This document shows, in pieces, positions 8,923 to 16,454 of a stretch of 38,348 bases of DNA. The notes below the pieces were generated by a model that saw only the letters and a program-made list of their open reading frames with translations, had not been told where the DNA came from and searched no databases. Source of the stretch: Cyanobacteria bacterium RI_101 (GTDB taxonomy: Bacteria > Cyanobacteriota > Cyanobacteriia > Cyanobacteriales > Microcystaceae). Position 1 is the first letter of the stretch; each line of letters starts with the position of its first letter. The stretch lies in the NCBI GenBank assembly GCA_016471375.1, contig WGLZ01000059.1:1-38348 (forward strand). Direction: 5' to 3'. The translations under genes and the position numbers were made by a program.

Positions 8923-9469
8923 TAGCATTGACAGATGAGTTGTGTGTTCAGAGCATGGTGTATAATGAGAAGTGAGAGAAGTTGCAGGAATGTATTATCA
9001 TGATGAGCGAAAAAAGTTTAAATGAGATTAGTAAAATCTTAGAAAGAGAATTACCAGCAATTAAGTCTGGAACCCTTGTTGTATATGCGATTGATGAGGT
9101 TCACCTAGAAGAATGAGACCTAGTTAGTCACTTATGGGGTAAGACTCAAGACAGAGTCAATCTTCAACTGGAAAATCCGAAGAATCGTCAAACCTATTAT
9201 GGGGCATTGAATTTAGTAACTCAAGATCTAGTTCTTGAAAAATATGAAGCAGGGAATGCAGAGTCTACTGTAATTTATTTGCGCCATACTACCCCAAAGG
9301 AAATCCAATTGAGTCAATTTGGCTATCTTTAAAAAGTTTATTGAGAGCGTGTCATCGATTTTGCAAAAATTTCAAAATTATGAAGTCTATATTCGAGCTT
9401 TTTGCTAAAGTCAGACTATACACAGTTCCTAATCTGACAAAGTATAATGCTTTTTCATGTCTCGTTTGA
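8923..9469 (+). mobile_element. Decayed IS630-family insertion sequence
   Basis: The left end (around 8925, TATAGCATTGACAGATGAG) resembles the TIR of the MITE at 371-472. Inside lies a broken transposase (9000-9469). No right terminal repeat was found after it, so the element is incomplete at that side. AT-rich codon use and the lack of GGCGCC set this stretch apart from its neighbours. It is an immobile relic. Confidence 0.72.
9000..9469 (+). pseudogene. IS630 transposase remnant (stop codon plus internal deletion)
   Basis: The first frame reads from ATG 9000 through VVYAIDEVHLEE, holding the first catalytic Asp, to an in-frame TGA at 9114-9116. It continues as DLVSHLWGKTQDRVNL and QTYYGALNLVTQDLVLEKY. 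Near 9282-9296 the frame shifts by +1 to PYYPKGNPIESIWLSLKSLL and runs to TGA 9467-9469 (ending NAFSCLV). NPIES carries the third acidic residue of the DDE triad. The segment normally between these parts, with the second Asp (WDGA-type motif), is missing, and so is the N-terminal HTH. Stop, frameshift, deletion and truncation together make it non-functional. Confidence 0.82.
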
Positions 9470-9665
9470 AAATGCTAAATATCAACACACCGCAAATAAG
9501 TTCACTAGTTCCGCTATTTCGGTCGCTCGATTACGGTCGGATCGGCGCTCTGCAACGAAATGTAACGTCCAGCGCCGCCCTTGGAACCTTTTGACAAGGG
9601 AGTAGACAACACCTTTAGGGCTTGATTTTCTCCCGGCCCCTTTCCCCTGTTTGGGAGCATTCGCC
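9470..9665. other. Intergenic stretch after the IS630 relic
   Basis: Sequence between the transposase relic and the exported-protein gene. It probably holds the promoter of the + strand run that starts at 9666; TTGACA occurs at about 9587 but I see no convincing -10 box at the right distance. An 89-codon open frame on the minus strand here is not supported by any recognisable protein features. Confidence 0.3.
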
Positions 9666-10484
9666 ATGTTGACCCCCGGCCTCGGTCGTTTCCTGTTGTC
9701 TCCTCTGCTCTGCCTCATGACCCTCGCTACCGCTACCCTCGCGCCCCGCACCCTCCTCGCCGCGACGGTGGCGCCCTTAACCGACCCCGCGTTGACCGAA
9801 AGCGCCGATCCCCTGGATAGCCCCTACCCGGCGCCTTGGGCCTGGATTACGGAAACTCAGGCGACCTACGCCGCCAAAAAACAGTCGGGCTTACAGTATT
9901 ATCGCACCCCCGCTCTCCTATCCCCCGACGGGCGCTACGCCGCCTATAGTCGTATCGAAGTCCGGGCCCAGCCCAATTCCTGGGAGTCGAAGGTGCTCAG
10001 CGTCCTGTTTTTGGAAAATTTAGCCACCGGGGAATTACAGGTGATTCGGGCCCAGTCCCCCATCGCCCAATACCTAGAGCGGGCCGGGGAAGACAGCGCC
10101 GAAATGGAGGGGGTGATTTCTGTGCTCCTGCCGGCCTCCTGGTCCCCGGAGGGGGATAAACTGCTGGCCCGGCAACTGGAAGGCGCTCTCAACTCCTCCG
10201 ACATTTCCGACTACGGCGTGGTCTGGCATCCCCAGGAGAAGCGGGCGGAAACCCTGAGCGCCTTGAGCGAGGACGACGGGGATATGAGCGCCACCTTACT
10301 GGGCTGGAATCAACAGGCGCCGGAGGAAGTCCTTTTTCGGGCCGGCGTCCTGGGGGAAGAAGAGAATCTGTGGGTCAGCGTCCATCCCCAGGGCGGCGCT
10401 TCCCAAACCGCGATGGAAACGACGCCCCAAACCTACGGGCGACTCCTGAGCCGCAGTTGGACGGGGGCCCAGTCCATTCGGTAG
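9666..10484 (+). CDS. Exported hypothetical protein with beta-propeller-like repeats
   Basis: I do not recognise the family. ATG 9666 is preferred to the TTG at 9651 because GGGAG lies 9 bases upstream and the protein then begins with a typical signal peptide (LGRFLLSPLLCLMTLATATLA, cleavage near residue 30). The mature part (about 240 aa) has TolB/propeller-like phrases: LLSPDGRYAAYSR, LLPASWSPEGDKLLARQ and VVWHPQEKRAE. These suggest a small beta-rich periplasmic protein, though too short for a full propeller. It leads a + strand run with hemJ starting 30 bp downstream. Confidence 0.65.
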   Translation: MLTPGLGRFLLSPLLCLMTLATATLAPRTLLAATVAPLTDPALTESADPLDSPYPAPWAWITETQATYAAKKQSGLQYYRTPALLSPDGRYAAYSRIEVRAQPNSWESKVLSVLFLENLATGELQVIRAQSPIAQYLERAGEDSAEMEGVISVLLPASWSPEGDKLLARQLEGALNSSDISDYGVVWHPQEKRAETLSALSEDDGDMSATLLGWNQQAPEEVLFRAGVLGEEENLWVSVHPQGGASQTAMETTPQTYGRLLSRSWTGAQSIR

Positions 10485-10514
10485 GATAGGGAAATCTTTT
10501 TTCCCGTTTCCGCT

Positions 10515-11093
10515 ATGGCTTACTACTGGTTTAAAGCCTTTCACTTGATTGGGGTGGTGGTTTGGTTCGCCGGCTTATTCTATCTGGTGCGGCTCTTTGT
10601 CTATCACGCCGAAGCGGCCCAGCAACCGGAGCCGGCCCAGGGTATCCTCAAAACCCAATACACCCTGATGGAAAAGCGCCTCTACGGCATCATCACCACC
10701 CCCGGTATGGTGGTAACGGTGGCTATGGCTTTGGGGTTGCTCTACACCGAGCCGGAGATTCTTAAATCCCCTTGGCTCCACTTTAAACTGACCGCCGTGG
10801 CTCTCCTGCTGGGCTACCACTTCTACTGCGGGCGCCTAATGAAACGGCTAGAGCGGGGGGAGTGCCAATGGACGGGGCAACAATTCCGGGCGTTGAACGA
10901 AGCGCCGACCCTCCTGCTGGTGGTGATTGTCCTGCTGGCGGTCTTTAAAAATAATTTCCCCCTGGACGCCGTCACCTGGCTGATTGTGGCCCTGGTCGTG
11001 GTCATGGCCCTCTCTATCCAGCTTTACGCCAAAAAACGGCGCCGAGATCAAGAAAAACTCGCGGTTCAGGAAAAAAGCCCGGAAGCGGCCTAG
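10515..11093 (+). CDS. hemJ: Protoporphyrinogen IX oxidase HemJ
   Basis: A 192-residue membrane protein of the HemJ (CopD-related) family, which oxidises protoporphyrinogen IX to protoporphyrin IX in most cyanobacteria, the step before the haem/chlorophyll branch. The N-terminus YYWFKAFHLIGVVVWFAG with conserved His10 is characteristic. Further helices follow around GIITTPGMVVTVAMALGLLY, WLHFKLTAVALLLGYHFYC, LLLVVIVLLAVF and VTWLIVALVVVMAL. The C-terminal tail is charged. The 66-codon gene follows after 12 bp. gun4, another tetrapyrrole gene, lies 9 kb away on the other strand and is not in the same unit. Confidence 0.93.
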   Translation: MAYYWFKAFHLIGVVVWFAGLFYLVRLFVYHAEAAQQPEPAQGILKTQYTLMEKRLYGIITTPGMVVTVAMALGLLYTEPEILKSPWLHFKLTAVALLLGYHFYCGRLMKRLERGECQWTGQQFRALNEAPTLLLVVIVLLAVFKNNFPLDAVTWLIVALVVVMALSIQLYAKKRRRDQEKLAVQEKSPEAA

Positions 11094-11105
11094 CCCATAA
11101 CTCCG

Positions 11106-11306
11106 ATGGCCAAAACTCCCCCCCGGCGCTATCCCCCCAACCGTTTTACTCGGCCCTTTCTCTTCGTCCTGGGGCTGACCGCGGCGCTGTACGCCCTGCG
11201 GGGATTTCAGGTGGTCACTTTTTTTCCCGGCGGCGTCCTCGTCGGACTCGCCGCTTTGAGCCTGCTACTCTTTATTGGCTGGGGGTTGACGGCAACTCGC
11301 TGGTAA
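11106..11306 (+). CDS. Small two-helix membrane protein (66 aa)
   Basis: It starts 12 bp after hemJ with a basic, Pro-rich N-terminus (residues 1-17), then two hydrophobic segments around FLFVLGLTAALYALRGFQVV and PGGVLVGLAALSLLLFIGWGL. It has no recognisable domain. The tight spacing and strand suggest co-transcription with hemJ; whether it helps that enzyme is unknown. Confidence 0.6.
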   Translation: MAKTPPRRYPPNRFTRPFLFVLGLTAALYALRGFQVVTFFPGGVLVGLAALSLLLFIGWGLTATRW

Positions 11307-11452
11307 CTCAGTTCTGACCAGCGGTCTTGACTTATGGTTAAACTCTTGTAAGCTGAATCCAAGATAAAAAACTCTGCAAATTGTTCCTAGCTTTTACAAA
11401 TTTTTAACATTTTTCCAATTTTGTCTTTTCGGAGTGAGGAAATTTAAGCCCC
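11307..11452 (+). promoter_or_regulatory. Probable promoter region of the PBP gene
   Basis: An AT-rich 146-base gap in an otherwise GC-rich neighbourhood. TTGACT (about 11327) is followed after about 16 bases by TAAGCT, a fair sigma-70-type pair. A purine-rich GGAG/GAGG site lies about 14-20 bases before the GTG start at 11453. The assignment is by eye only. Confidence 0.35.
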
Positions 11453-13402
11453 GTGTCGTCATCCACCCAGGTTCGTTCCCCTATTCGCCCTCCCCAGTCG
11501 AGTCAACGTCTGGGTTTCCTGCAGGGCGTCCGCCAATCGGCCAACGCCACGGTTTTGGGTTTCGCCCTCGTCAGTAGCGCCTTGTTGGCCGGGGGGCTGG
11601 TGGGCTTGGCGATCAGTTTCCGTAATCTCCCGGACGTGCGGGCGCTTAAATCCTACGTTCCGTCCCAAACCAGCTATATCTACGATGTCAAGGGGCGGGA
11701 AATCCTCAGCCTCCACGACGAAGAAAATCGGCAGATTGTCCCCCTCAGCCAAATCTCTCCCCACCTGAAGCGGGCGGTGTTGGCCATCGAGGACAGTAAT
11801 TTTTATCGCCACGGCGGCATTAATCCCAACAGCATCGGGCGGGCGCTGTTGGCCAACGTCAAGGAGGGCGGGGTCTCGGAAGGCGCGTCCACTCTGAGTA
11901 TGCAGTTGGTCAAAAACGTTTACCTCTCCCAGCAGAGAACCTTTACCCGCAAACTCGCGGAGGCCATTCTGGCTATCCGGGTGGAGCAGATTTTCAGCAA
12001 AGACCAAATTTTGGACATGTACCTCAATTACATCTATTGGGGTCACAATAACTACGGCGTGGAAACCGCGGCCCAGAGCTATTTTGCCAAACCCGCGGCC
12101 CAGCTTAATCTGGCGGAGGCGGCGCTACTGGCGGGAATGATCCAAGCGCCGGAGGCCCACAGCCCCTTTAATAACTTTAAACAAGCCAAAGCTCGGCAGG
12201 AAGTGGTCATCGACCGGATGTTAACCCTAGGTTGGATTACGCCCCAGGAGGCCAAGAGCGCCAAAAACGCCAAGCTGAAATTGGGCAAACCCACCGCCTG
12301 GCAGAGCAGTAAACTGCCCTACGTCACCGACGCCGTTTTGGCGGAACTGAAGGAAAAGCTCGGCGCCGAAGCGGTGCGGAAAGGGGGCCTGCGGGTGCAA
12401 ACCACGGTGGACTATAAAACCCAGAAATTAGCGGAAAACACGGTTTCCTCGGCCTACAAGCGCCTGCGGAACACGATGTATCGAGCGAAGGAACTCCAAA
12501 TCGCTCTGGTTTCCGTGGAACCCAATAGCCACTTTATTACCGCCATCGTCGGCGGGGTGGATTATAAAAAAAGCCAACTGAACCGAGCCTTCCAGTCTCG
12601 GCGCCAACCGGGGTCTTCCTTTAAACCCTTTGTCTATTACACCGGCTTCGCCTCCGGGCGTTTTACCCCGGATTCTCCAGTGCGGGACGTCCCCATGCGT
12701 TTCCGGGACGGCGGCATCTTCTACGCGCCCAAGAACTACGGCGGCGGCTTTTCCGGCGCGATGTCCATCCGCAGCGCCGTGGCCTCTTCCCAGAATATTC
12801 CGGCGGTTTGGCTCGGCTCCCAGGTGGGCATTAACAAAGTCATCGAAGTCTGTCGCCGTATGGGCATTAAAAGCCCCCTCCAGGGCGTCATTTCCCTACC
12901 CCTCGGATCAGTAGACGTGACGCCCCTGGATATGGCGGCGGCCTACGCCACCTTCGCCAGCAACGGCTGGTACTCCGAGCCGACCATTATTCTCCGGGTG
13001 ACGGACAATCAGGGACGGGTCTTGTTAGACCACCGCCCTAAACCCCAACTGGTGTTAGATCCCTGGGCCGCGGCCAGCACCTCCTCCGTCCTCTCCTCCG
13101 CCGTGATGGGGGGAACTGGCAAAGCGGCCTACCTGGGGCGCCCCACGGCGGGGAAAACCGGCACCACGGATAACGAGCGCAATGTCTGGTTTGTGGGCTA
13201 CATTCCCCAGATGGCCACCGCGGTTTGGATTGGAGACGACGCCAACCGTCCTTTAGGCAAAGGCATCACCGGCGGTCAATACGCGGCGCCGATCTGGGGC
13301 GCCTATATGCGCCAGGTGGTGAAGGATCTGCCGGTGGAACATTTCCCGGCGGCTTCTCAGTTTCCCCGCCCCAAAGCCGATAAACCCGCGCCGAAGTCCT
13401 AA
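11453..13402 (+). CDS. Class A penicillin-binding protein (PBP1A type)
   Basis: A bifunctional peptidoglycan synthase of 649 aa. A cytoplasmic tail of ~32 residues and one membrane anchor (about 33-57) precede a glycosyltransferase domain (about 80-260) with EDSNFYRHGG (catalytic Glu113), GASTLSMQLVKN, RKLAE and the LDMYLNYIYWG motif. The transpeptidase domain (about 330-610) has the three active-site boxes: SSFK (nucleophile Ser in QPGSSFKPF), SSQN and KTGT. It polymerises glycan strands and cross-links them on the outer face of the inner membrane. The start is GTG. The Nudix gene begins 3 bp after its stop, so the two are probably one transcript. Confidence 0.95.
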   Translation: MSSSTQVRSPIRPPQSSQRLGFLQGVRQSANATVLGFALVSSALLAGGLVGLAISFRNLPDVRALKSYVPSQTSYIYDVKGREILSLHDEENRQIVPLSQISPHLKRAVLAIEDSNFYRHGGINPNSIGRALLANVKEGGVSEGASTLSMQLVKNVYLSQQRTFTRKLAEAILAIRVEQIFSKDQILDMYLNYIYWGHNNYGVETAAQSYFAKPAAQLNLAEAALLAGMIQAPEAHSPFNNFKQAKARQEVVIDRMLTLGWITPQEAKSAKNAKLKLGKPTAWQSSKLPYVTDAVLAELKEKLGAEAVRKGGLRVQTTVDYKTQKLAENTVSSAYKRLRNTMYRAKELQIALVSVEPNSHFITAIVGGVDYKKSQLNRAFQSRRQPGSSFKPFVYYTGFASGRFTPDSPVRDVPMRFRDGGIFYAPKNYGGGFSGAMSIRSAVASSQNIPAVWLGSQVGINKVIEVCRRMGIKSPLQGVISLPLGSVDVTPLDMAAAYATFASNGWYSEPTIILRVTDNQGRVLLDHRPKPQLVLDPWAAASTSSVLSSAVMGGTGKAAYLGRPTAGKTGTTDNERNVWFVGYIPQMATAVWIGDDANRPLGKGITGGQYAAPIWGAYMRQVVKDLPVEHFPAASQFPRPKADKPAPKS

Positions 13403-13405
13403 GCG

Positions 13406-13954
13406 ATGACCCCCGAATCCGCCCCTGTTGTTCGCCAGCGCCTGTTTTACCAAGGGCGCAAGTTTAATTTCGACGTCAGCCGGCGCCGGTTGCCCAACGG
13501 TATCGAAGGGGAGTGGGAACTGATCCGTCACCCCGGCGGCGCCTTGGCGGTGCCCGTTACCCCGGAGGGAAAACTAGTTTTAGTGCGGCAATATCGCTTT
13601 GCCCTGGAGGCGCGCCTATTGGAGTTTCCCGCCGGCACCGTGGAACCGGGGGAAGATCCTGAGCAAACCATTCGTCGGGAGCTAGAGGAGGAAACCGGTT
13701 ACTCCGCTCGGCGCTGGAGCGTTCTGGGAAAATTCCCCCTGGCGCCGGGGTATTCCGATGAGTTTATTTACGCTTACTTAGCTCAGGATTTGGAAAAGTT
13801 AGCCCAGCCTCCGGCCCAGGATGAAGACGAGGATTTAGAAGTTGTCTTACTCACCCCCGCGGAATTAGAAGCGGCCATTCGGGAGGGGGATCTGGTGGAC
13901 GCCAAGACCATTACCGCTTACTTTTGGGCCCGCTATTTGCTTCAGGCGCTTTGA
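13406..13954 (+). CDS. Nudix hydrolase, ADP-ribose pyrophosphatase-like
   Basis: 182 residues with a complete Nudix box starting at GTVEPGEDPEQTIRREL and continuing EEETGY, matching GX5EX7REUXEEXGU. It binds the divalent metal and hydrolyses a nucleoside diphosphate linked to another group. The N-terminal part (VTPEGKLVLVRQYRFALE, LLEFPAGTVEPGE) and the Pro after the box (FPLAPGYSDEFIYAYLA) match the ADP-ribose pyrophosphatase subgroup. It follows the PBP gene by 3 bp. The true substrate is inferred from subgroup likeness only. Confidence 0.9.
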   Translation: MTPESAPVVRQRLFYQGRKFNFDVSRRRLPNGIEGEWELIRHPGGALAVPVTPEGKLVLVRQYRFALEARLLEFPAGTVEPGEDPEQTIRRELEEETGYSARRWSVLGKFPLAPGYSDEFIYAYLAQDLEKLAQPPAQDEDEDLEVVLLTPAELEAAIREGDLVDAKTITAYFWARYLLQAL

Positions 13955-13970
13955 CAGGTACCAGATAGCA

Positions 13971-13998
13971 GTTATCAGTTATCAGTTATCAGTTATCA
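13971..13998. repeat. Four tandem GTTATCA heptamers
   Basis: Four perfect head-to-tail copies of GTTATCA at 13971-13977, 13978-13984, 13985-13991 and 13992-13998, followed by a partial fifth (GT). Short tandem heptamers between genes are a known cyanobacterial repeat type (STRR). The copy number may vary between strains. Confidence 0.85.
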
Positions 13999-14056
13999 GT
14001 GAATGATGAATAGGCTCCGCTTAGGGCCCTCCCTTCCAAGGCCAGGTACTGAGCTT

Positions 14057-14079
14057 GCTTACCGAACTGCTCGGTAAGC
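14057..14079. repeat. Hairpin between convergent genes
   Basis: GCTTACCGA (14057-14065) pairs perfectly with TCGGTAAGC (14071-14079) around a 5-base loop. It lies between convergent genes, where a bidirectional terminator would be useful, but no T-run follows on either strand. It may instead be a dispersed repeat; AAGCTCACTGTG beside it resembles AAGCTCAGTGTG at 38283-38294. Confidence 0.5.
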
Positions 14080-14262
14080 TCACTGTGACACCTGCCGAAG
14101 TAGGGGGTGGAGGAATTATTGTTAGATTGCGTTCACCGCCTATTTATGCCTGCTATATCACTTGCATCCCATGCCTATACCAACGCCGGAAAGATCAGCT
14201 ACAAGCCCTTGACAGTGAAACTAATATACGATGATCAGCGATCACCAGCTTAAAACAAGCGA

Positions 14263-15813
14263 TTACTCAACAACAAACGCGGGCTTGATTTGGGTAAGAC
14301 AGCGGCTATCGGGCATTTGCCGCGGGTTAGCAAGAAAGTCGGCGGCGAGTTGAGTCACACAGGTTTCCGCGGGCATCCCCTCCGGCGCAAATAACGCCCC
14401 ATGCCCGACGCCGGGGAAGGTGTAAACATAGGCGGTTTTAAAGTTCTTAGCCACGGCTTCCCCGTAGGGAGGGGGGGTGACCGGGTCGTAAGCGCCATTC
14501 AACACCAGAGTGGGAATCTCTGGATTTTCGTAGACAAAGGGCGGTTGCAACTCGACCTGGAGAACTGCACAGGCTTTTGTCACCGCTTCGGCTTCGCGGA
14601 TGCCTAAGGGGATGAGTTGGGGATAGGGCAGAGGCAACGCCTGGGCGGGCGCGACTTGAATCGATTTCGCCCGAGCGCAGAGGACAGTGTGATACATTTC
14701 CCTCGCCCCCGAAGGTTCCAGATCCCCTGAAAGATTTTCCGCCATCCAACTAAAGTTACCCTGACTTGCGGACTCGATAAACTTGGGTAAAGAACTGCCG
14801 CGGGCTGTGTTACCGGAATAGGGTCGGGCTAAATAAGGCTCGATCCCAATGATAAAGGCATTGCCATCGAGTTGGGTTACGAATGTTTTTTTGCTGGAGG
14901 GAATGGTCAAGGTCAAGGAAATTGGTTTCTGGTTGAGTTGATCGACGATGGCCAGAAATTTCTGCTCCAGGTTGGGATAGGCTGAGCCGCATTGTTGATC
15001 TTGGGCGCAGGCGTGAAACACATTCCGCAGGGCGTAGCTGATCGTGTGACCCGACGCCAGATTAAAATCAATATCCGGTCTGACCACGCCATCTAGGATC
15101 ACACTGCGGAGTTTTGCCTTGTGCTTGTCCGCCTGGGCAATGACATATTGCCCCAACAACGTGCCGTAGGAAACGCCATAGTAGTTGAATTGCGAATAGC
15201 CTAAGGTCTCTGCGACAAAATACACATCAGCCGCATTTTCGCGAGTATTGAAAGCGCTGGGGTTAATCCCTTGAGCCTTGAAGCGATCGTTACAGGCCTT
15301 GATCCAGCTTGGATCGGTGTAATTTTGCTGGCCTTGCGCCACAGCAATATTGTGAGCGTTAAGCTCTGGACAGAACAGGAAAGGCTTGGAATACCGTGTC
15401 CCCCGCTCCTCTACGAAGATCAAATCGCGACTCTTTAACAAGGCTGGTAGCTCGGGAAACCGCGGCAAAGCCCCATCCACAATATCGCCGATGGTTGAGT
15501 CACCAGGCCCCCCCTGTTCCACAAACAATGGATCGGCGTCAGGGGCTTTACTGGCGCTACGGGTGCGGATCACGCCAAGTTGGAGGACGCGTCCCCGGGG
15601 TTGGGCGCGCTGTTCGGGGACGGTGACGTAGCCGCAATCTGACTGGGCGGCAATGGCGGCAGGCACGTCAAAGGTTTTGCAGTCAACGGTTTGCCAGGCC
15701 GCGCCAAATTTGGCGCGAGTGGGGGTTGCGCCATTAACGGTACTGCTACTGGCGGCAACAACTGCGACCGCAAGAAGAGTGAATTGGCAAAGATGAGTGA
15801 GCTGGCTGTTCAT
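14263..15813 (-). CDS. Secreted alpha/beta hydrolase of the TAP/prolyl aminopeptidase type
   Basis: 516 residues. A signal peptide (hydrophobic part about 10-28) precedes the mature enzyme. The alpha/beta-hydrolase core has the oxyanion strand with GGPGDS (101-106), nucleophile elbow GVSYG (Ser215), a late Asp in NGAYDPVTPP and catalytic His in GVGHGALF. A C-terminal TAP-like segment carries Cys residues (ETCVTQL, DSRCL) that may pair. Relatives are Streptomyces tripeptidyl aminopeptidases and other exported peptidases; the exact substrate is open. No GGCGCC was found in its 1.5 kb, in contrast with neighbours, suggesting later acquisition. Its start codon lies 13 bp from a MITE copy, so its promoter must lie inside or beyond that element. 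Confidence 0.87.
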   Translation of the reverse strand: MNSQLTHLCQFTLLAVAVVAASSSTVNGATPTRAKFGAAWQTVDCKTFDVPAAIAAQSDCGYVTVPEQRAQPRGRVLQLGVIRTRSASKAPDADPLFVEQGGPGDSTIGDIVDGALPRFPELPALLKSRDLIFVEERGTRYSKPFLFCPELNAHNIAVAQGQQNYTDPSWIKACNDRFKAQGINPSAFNTRENAADVYFVAETLGYSQFNYYGVSYGTLLGQYVIAQADKHKAKLRSVILDGVVRPDIDFNLASGHTISYALRNVFHACAQDQQCGSAYPNLEQKFLAIVDQLNQKPISLTLTIPSSKKTFVTQLDGNAFIIGIEPYLARPYSGNTARGSSLPKFIESASQGNFSWMAENLSGDLEPSGAREMYHTVLCARAKSIQVAPAQALPLPYPQLIPLGIREAEAVTKACAVLQVELQPPFVYENPEIPTLVLNGAYDPVTPPPYGEAVAKNFKTAYVYTFPGVGHGALFAPEGMPAETCVTQLAADFLANPRQMPDSRCLTQIKPAFVVE

Positions 15814-15826
15814 GAGGGATTTTCTT

Positions 15827-15958
15827 GGCTCTCCGGGGATCCAGTAGAGGATTATATCTTGTTATACAATTCTTGCTTGGGTCACCAGCAAGAAAACCTG
15901 ATGCAGTAAGAGTTCCGGCTATTTTACTTCCCTCATACCAGCCTGATTTTTGGAGAGC
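15827..15958. mobile_element. ISL3-like MITE, copy 1
   Basis: About 132 bp, non-coding. The left end is GGCTCTCCGGGGAT, the right end is TTTTTGGAGAGC (right repeat slightly eroded). It is homologous to copy 2 at 17303-17434: both share TATCTTGTTATACAATT near the left, CAGTAAG near the middle and ACCAGCCT before the right end. GGCTCT termini are typical of ISL3 elements. No target duplication is found around this copy, which fits a rearrangement after insertion. Reading leftwards it holds TATAAT (complement of 15850-15855), about 37 bases before the hydrolase start. Confidence 0.82.
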
Positions 15959-16006
15959 TAACTTATCAAAATAACCTGTTAAATTGTAATCAACCAAAAT
16001 AATCAT
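15959..16006 (-). pseudogene. Truncated toxin gene (DUF5615-like), only the N-terminus left
   Basis: The ATG (complement of 16004-16006) overlaps the TGA of the DUF433 gene by four bases (ATGA), the classic layout of an antitoxin-toxin pair. It reads MIILVDYNLTGYFDKLA, like the first strand of PIN-like DUF5615 proteins that accompany DUF433 in cyanobacteria, and then runs into the MITE. The open frame continues through the element as unrelated sequence to a stop at 15746. The rest of the toxin is not found on the far side of the MITE, so it has been deleted. Family assignment rests on ~15 residues and context. Confidence 0.6.
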
Positions 16007-16377
16007 GCCATCAGTCCAAGCTTTGCTTTCCAAGCCTGGAGTTTAGCATAGACTTTTTCTTGCCCTTGCTTTGGTGGCAATTTAGCGATTTGAGCTAAAC
16101 GTTCCCGATTTTTATCTTCCCAATATTTCTGTCTTTCCTGAGTTTCCTGTAGAACAGCATTATACTCCGCTTTTACCGCAGACTGGTTAGCATTAATGTA
16201 GGAAAGCGCTACATTAAGCTGCTCTTCTGTTAAAGGAAGCCAGTTCAGAATTAGCTTGGGTGACCAACCGGCTTCAAGATGCTCTATGACATCGTAGAGA
16301 GTAATGCGTGTACTTGCAATTGTCAAACCATGCTCCGTACGGATAATTTCTGTGTGTTTATCAGATGTTGGAGTCAT
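16003..16377 (-). CDS. DUF433-family antitoxin, orphaned
   Basis: About 124 residues from the ATG at 16377 (longer starts up to 16470 would run over the neighbour's promoter). The N-terminal half, IIRTEHGLTIASTRITLYDVIEHLEAGWSP and onward to WLPLTEEQLNVALSYI, is the DUF433 winged-helix-like domain seen in antitoxins of VapB/DUF433 type. The C-terminal half is charged and helical (ETQERQKYWEDKNRERLAQI). Its stop overlaps the start of the truncated toxin gene. With no toxin left it is expected to be dispensable, or a lone DNA-binding protein. It diverges from the WD40 gene, with 77 bp between starts. Confidence 0.8.
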   Translation of the reverse strand: MTPTSDKHTEIIRTEHGLTIASTRITLYDVIEHLEAGWSPKLILNWLPLTEEQLNVALSYINANQSAVKAEYNAVLQETQERQKYWEDKNRERLAQIAKLPPKQGQEKVYAKLQAWKAKLGLMA

Positions 16378-16454
16378 CTCATTAGCTTTAGTTTGATGGA
16401 ATGTGCCTCTATAATAACTTACAAAAAAACAAGGTGGGCAATACCGACCTCGCG

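Larger units (their letters stand above)
13955..14262. other. Repeat-bearing intergenic region
   Basis: Convergent gap between the Nudix and hydrolase genes. It holds tandem heptamers (13971-13998) and a hairpin (14057-14079). Otherwise I see no gene. GGCGCC is absent, unlike flanking DNA to the left. Confidence 0.5.

Noticed and set aside
9482-9751. An 89-codon open frame on the minus strand
   Set aside because: It overlaps the signal-peptide region of the gene at 9666 and has no domain features.
13971-13998. Tandem heptamers as a CRISPR array
   Set aside because: The repeats are contiguous 7-mers without spacers; no cas genes are in the window.
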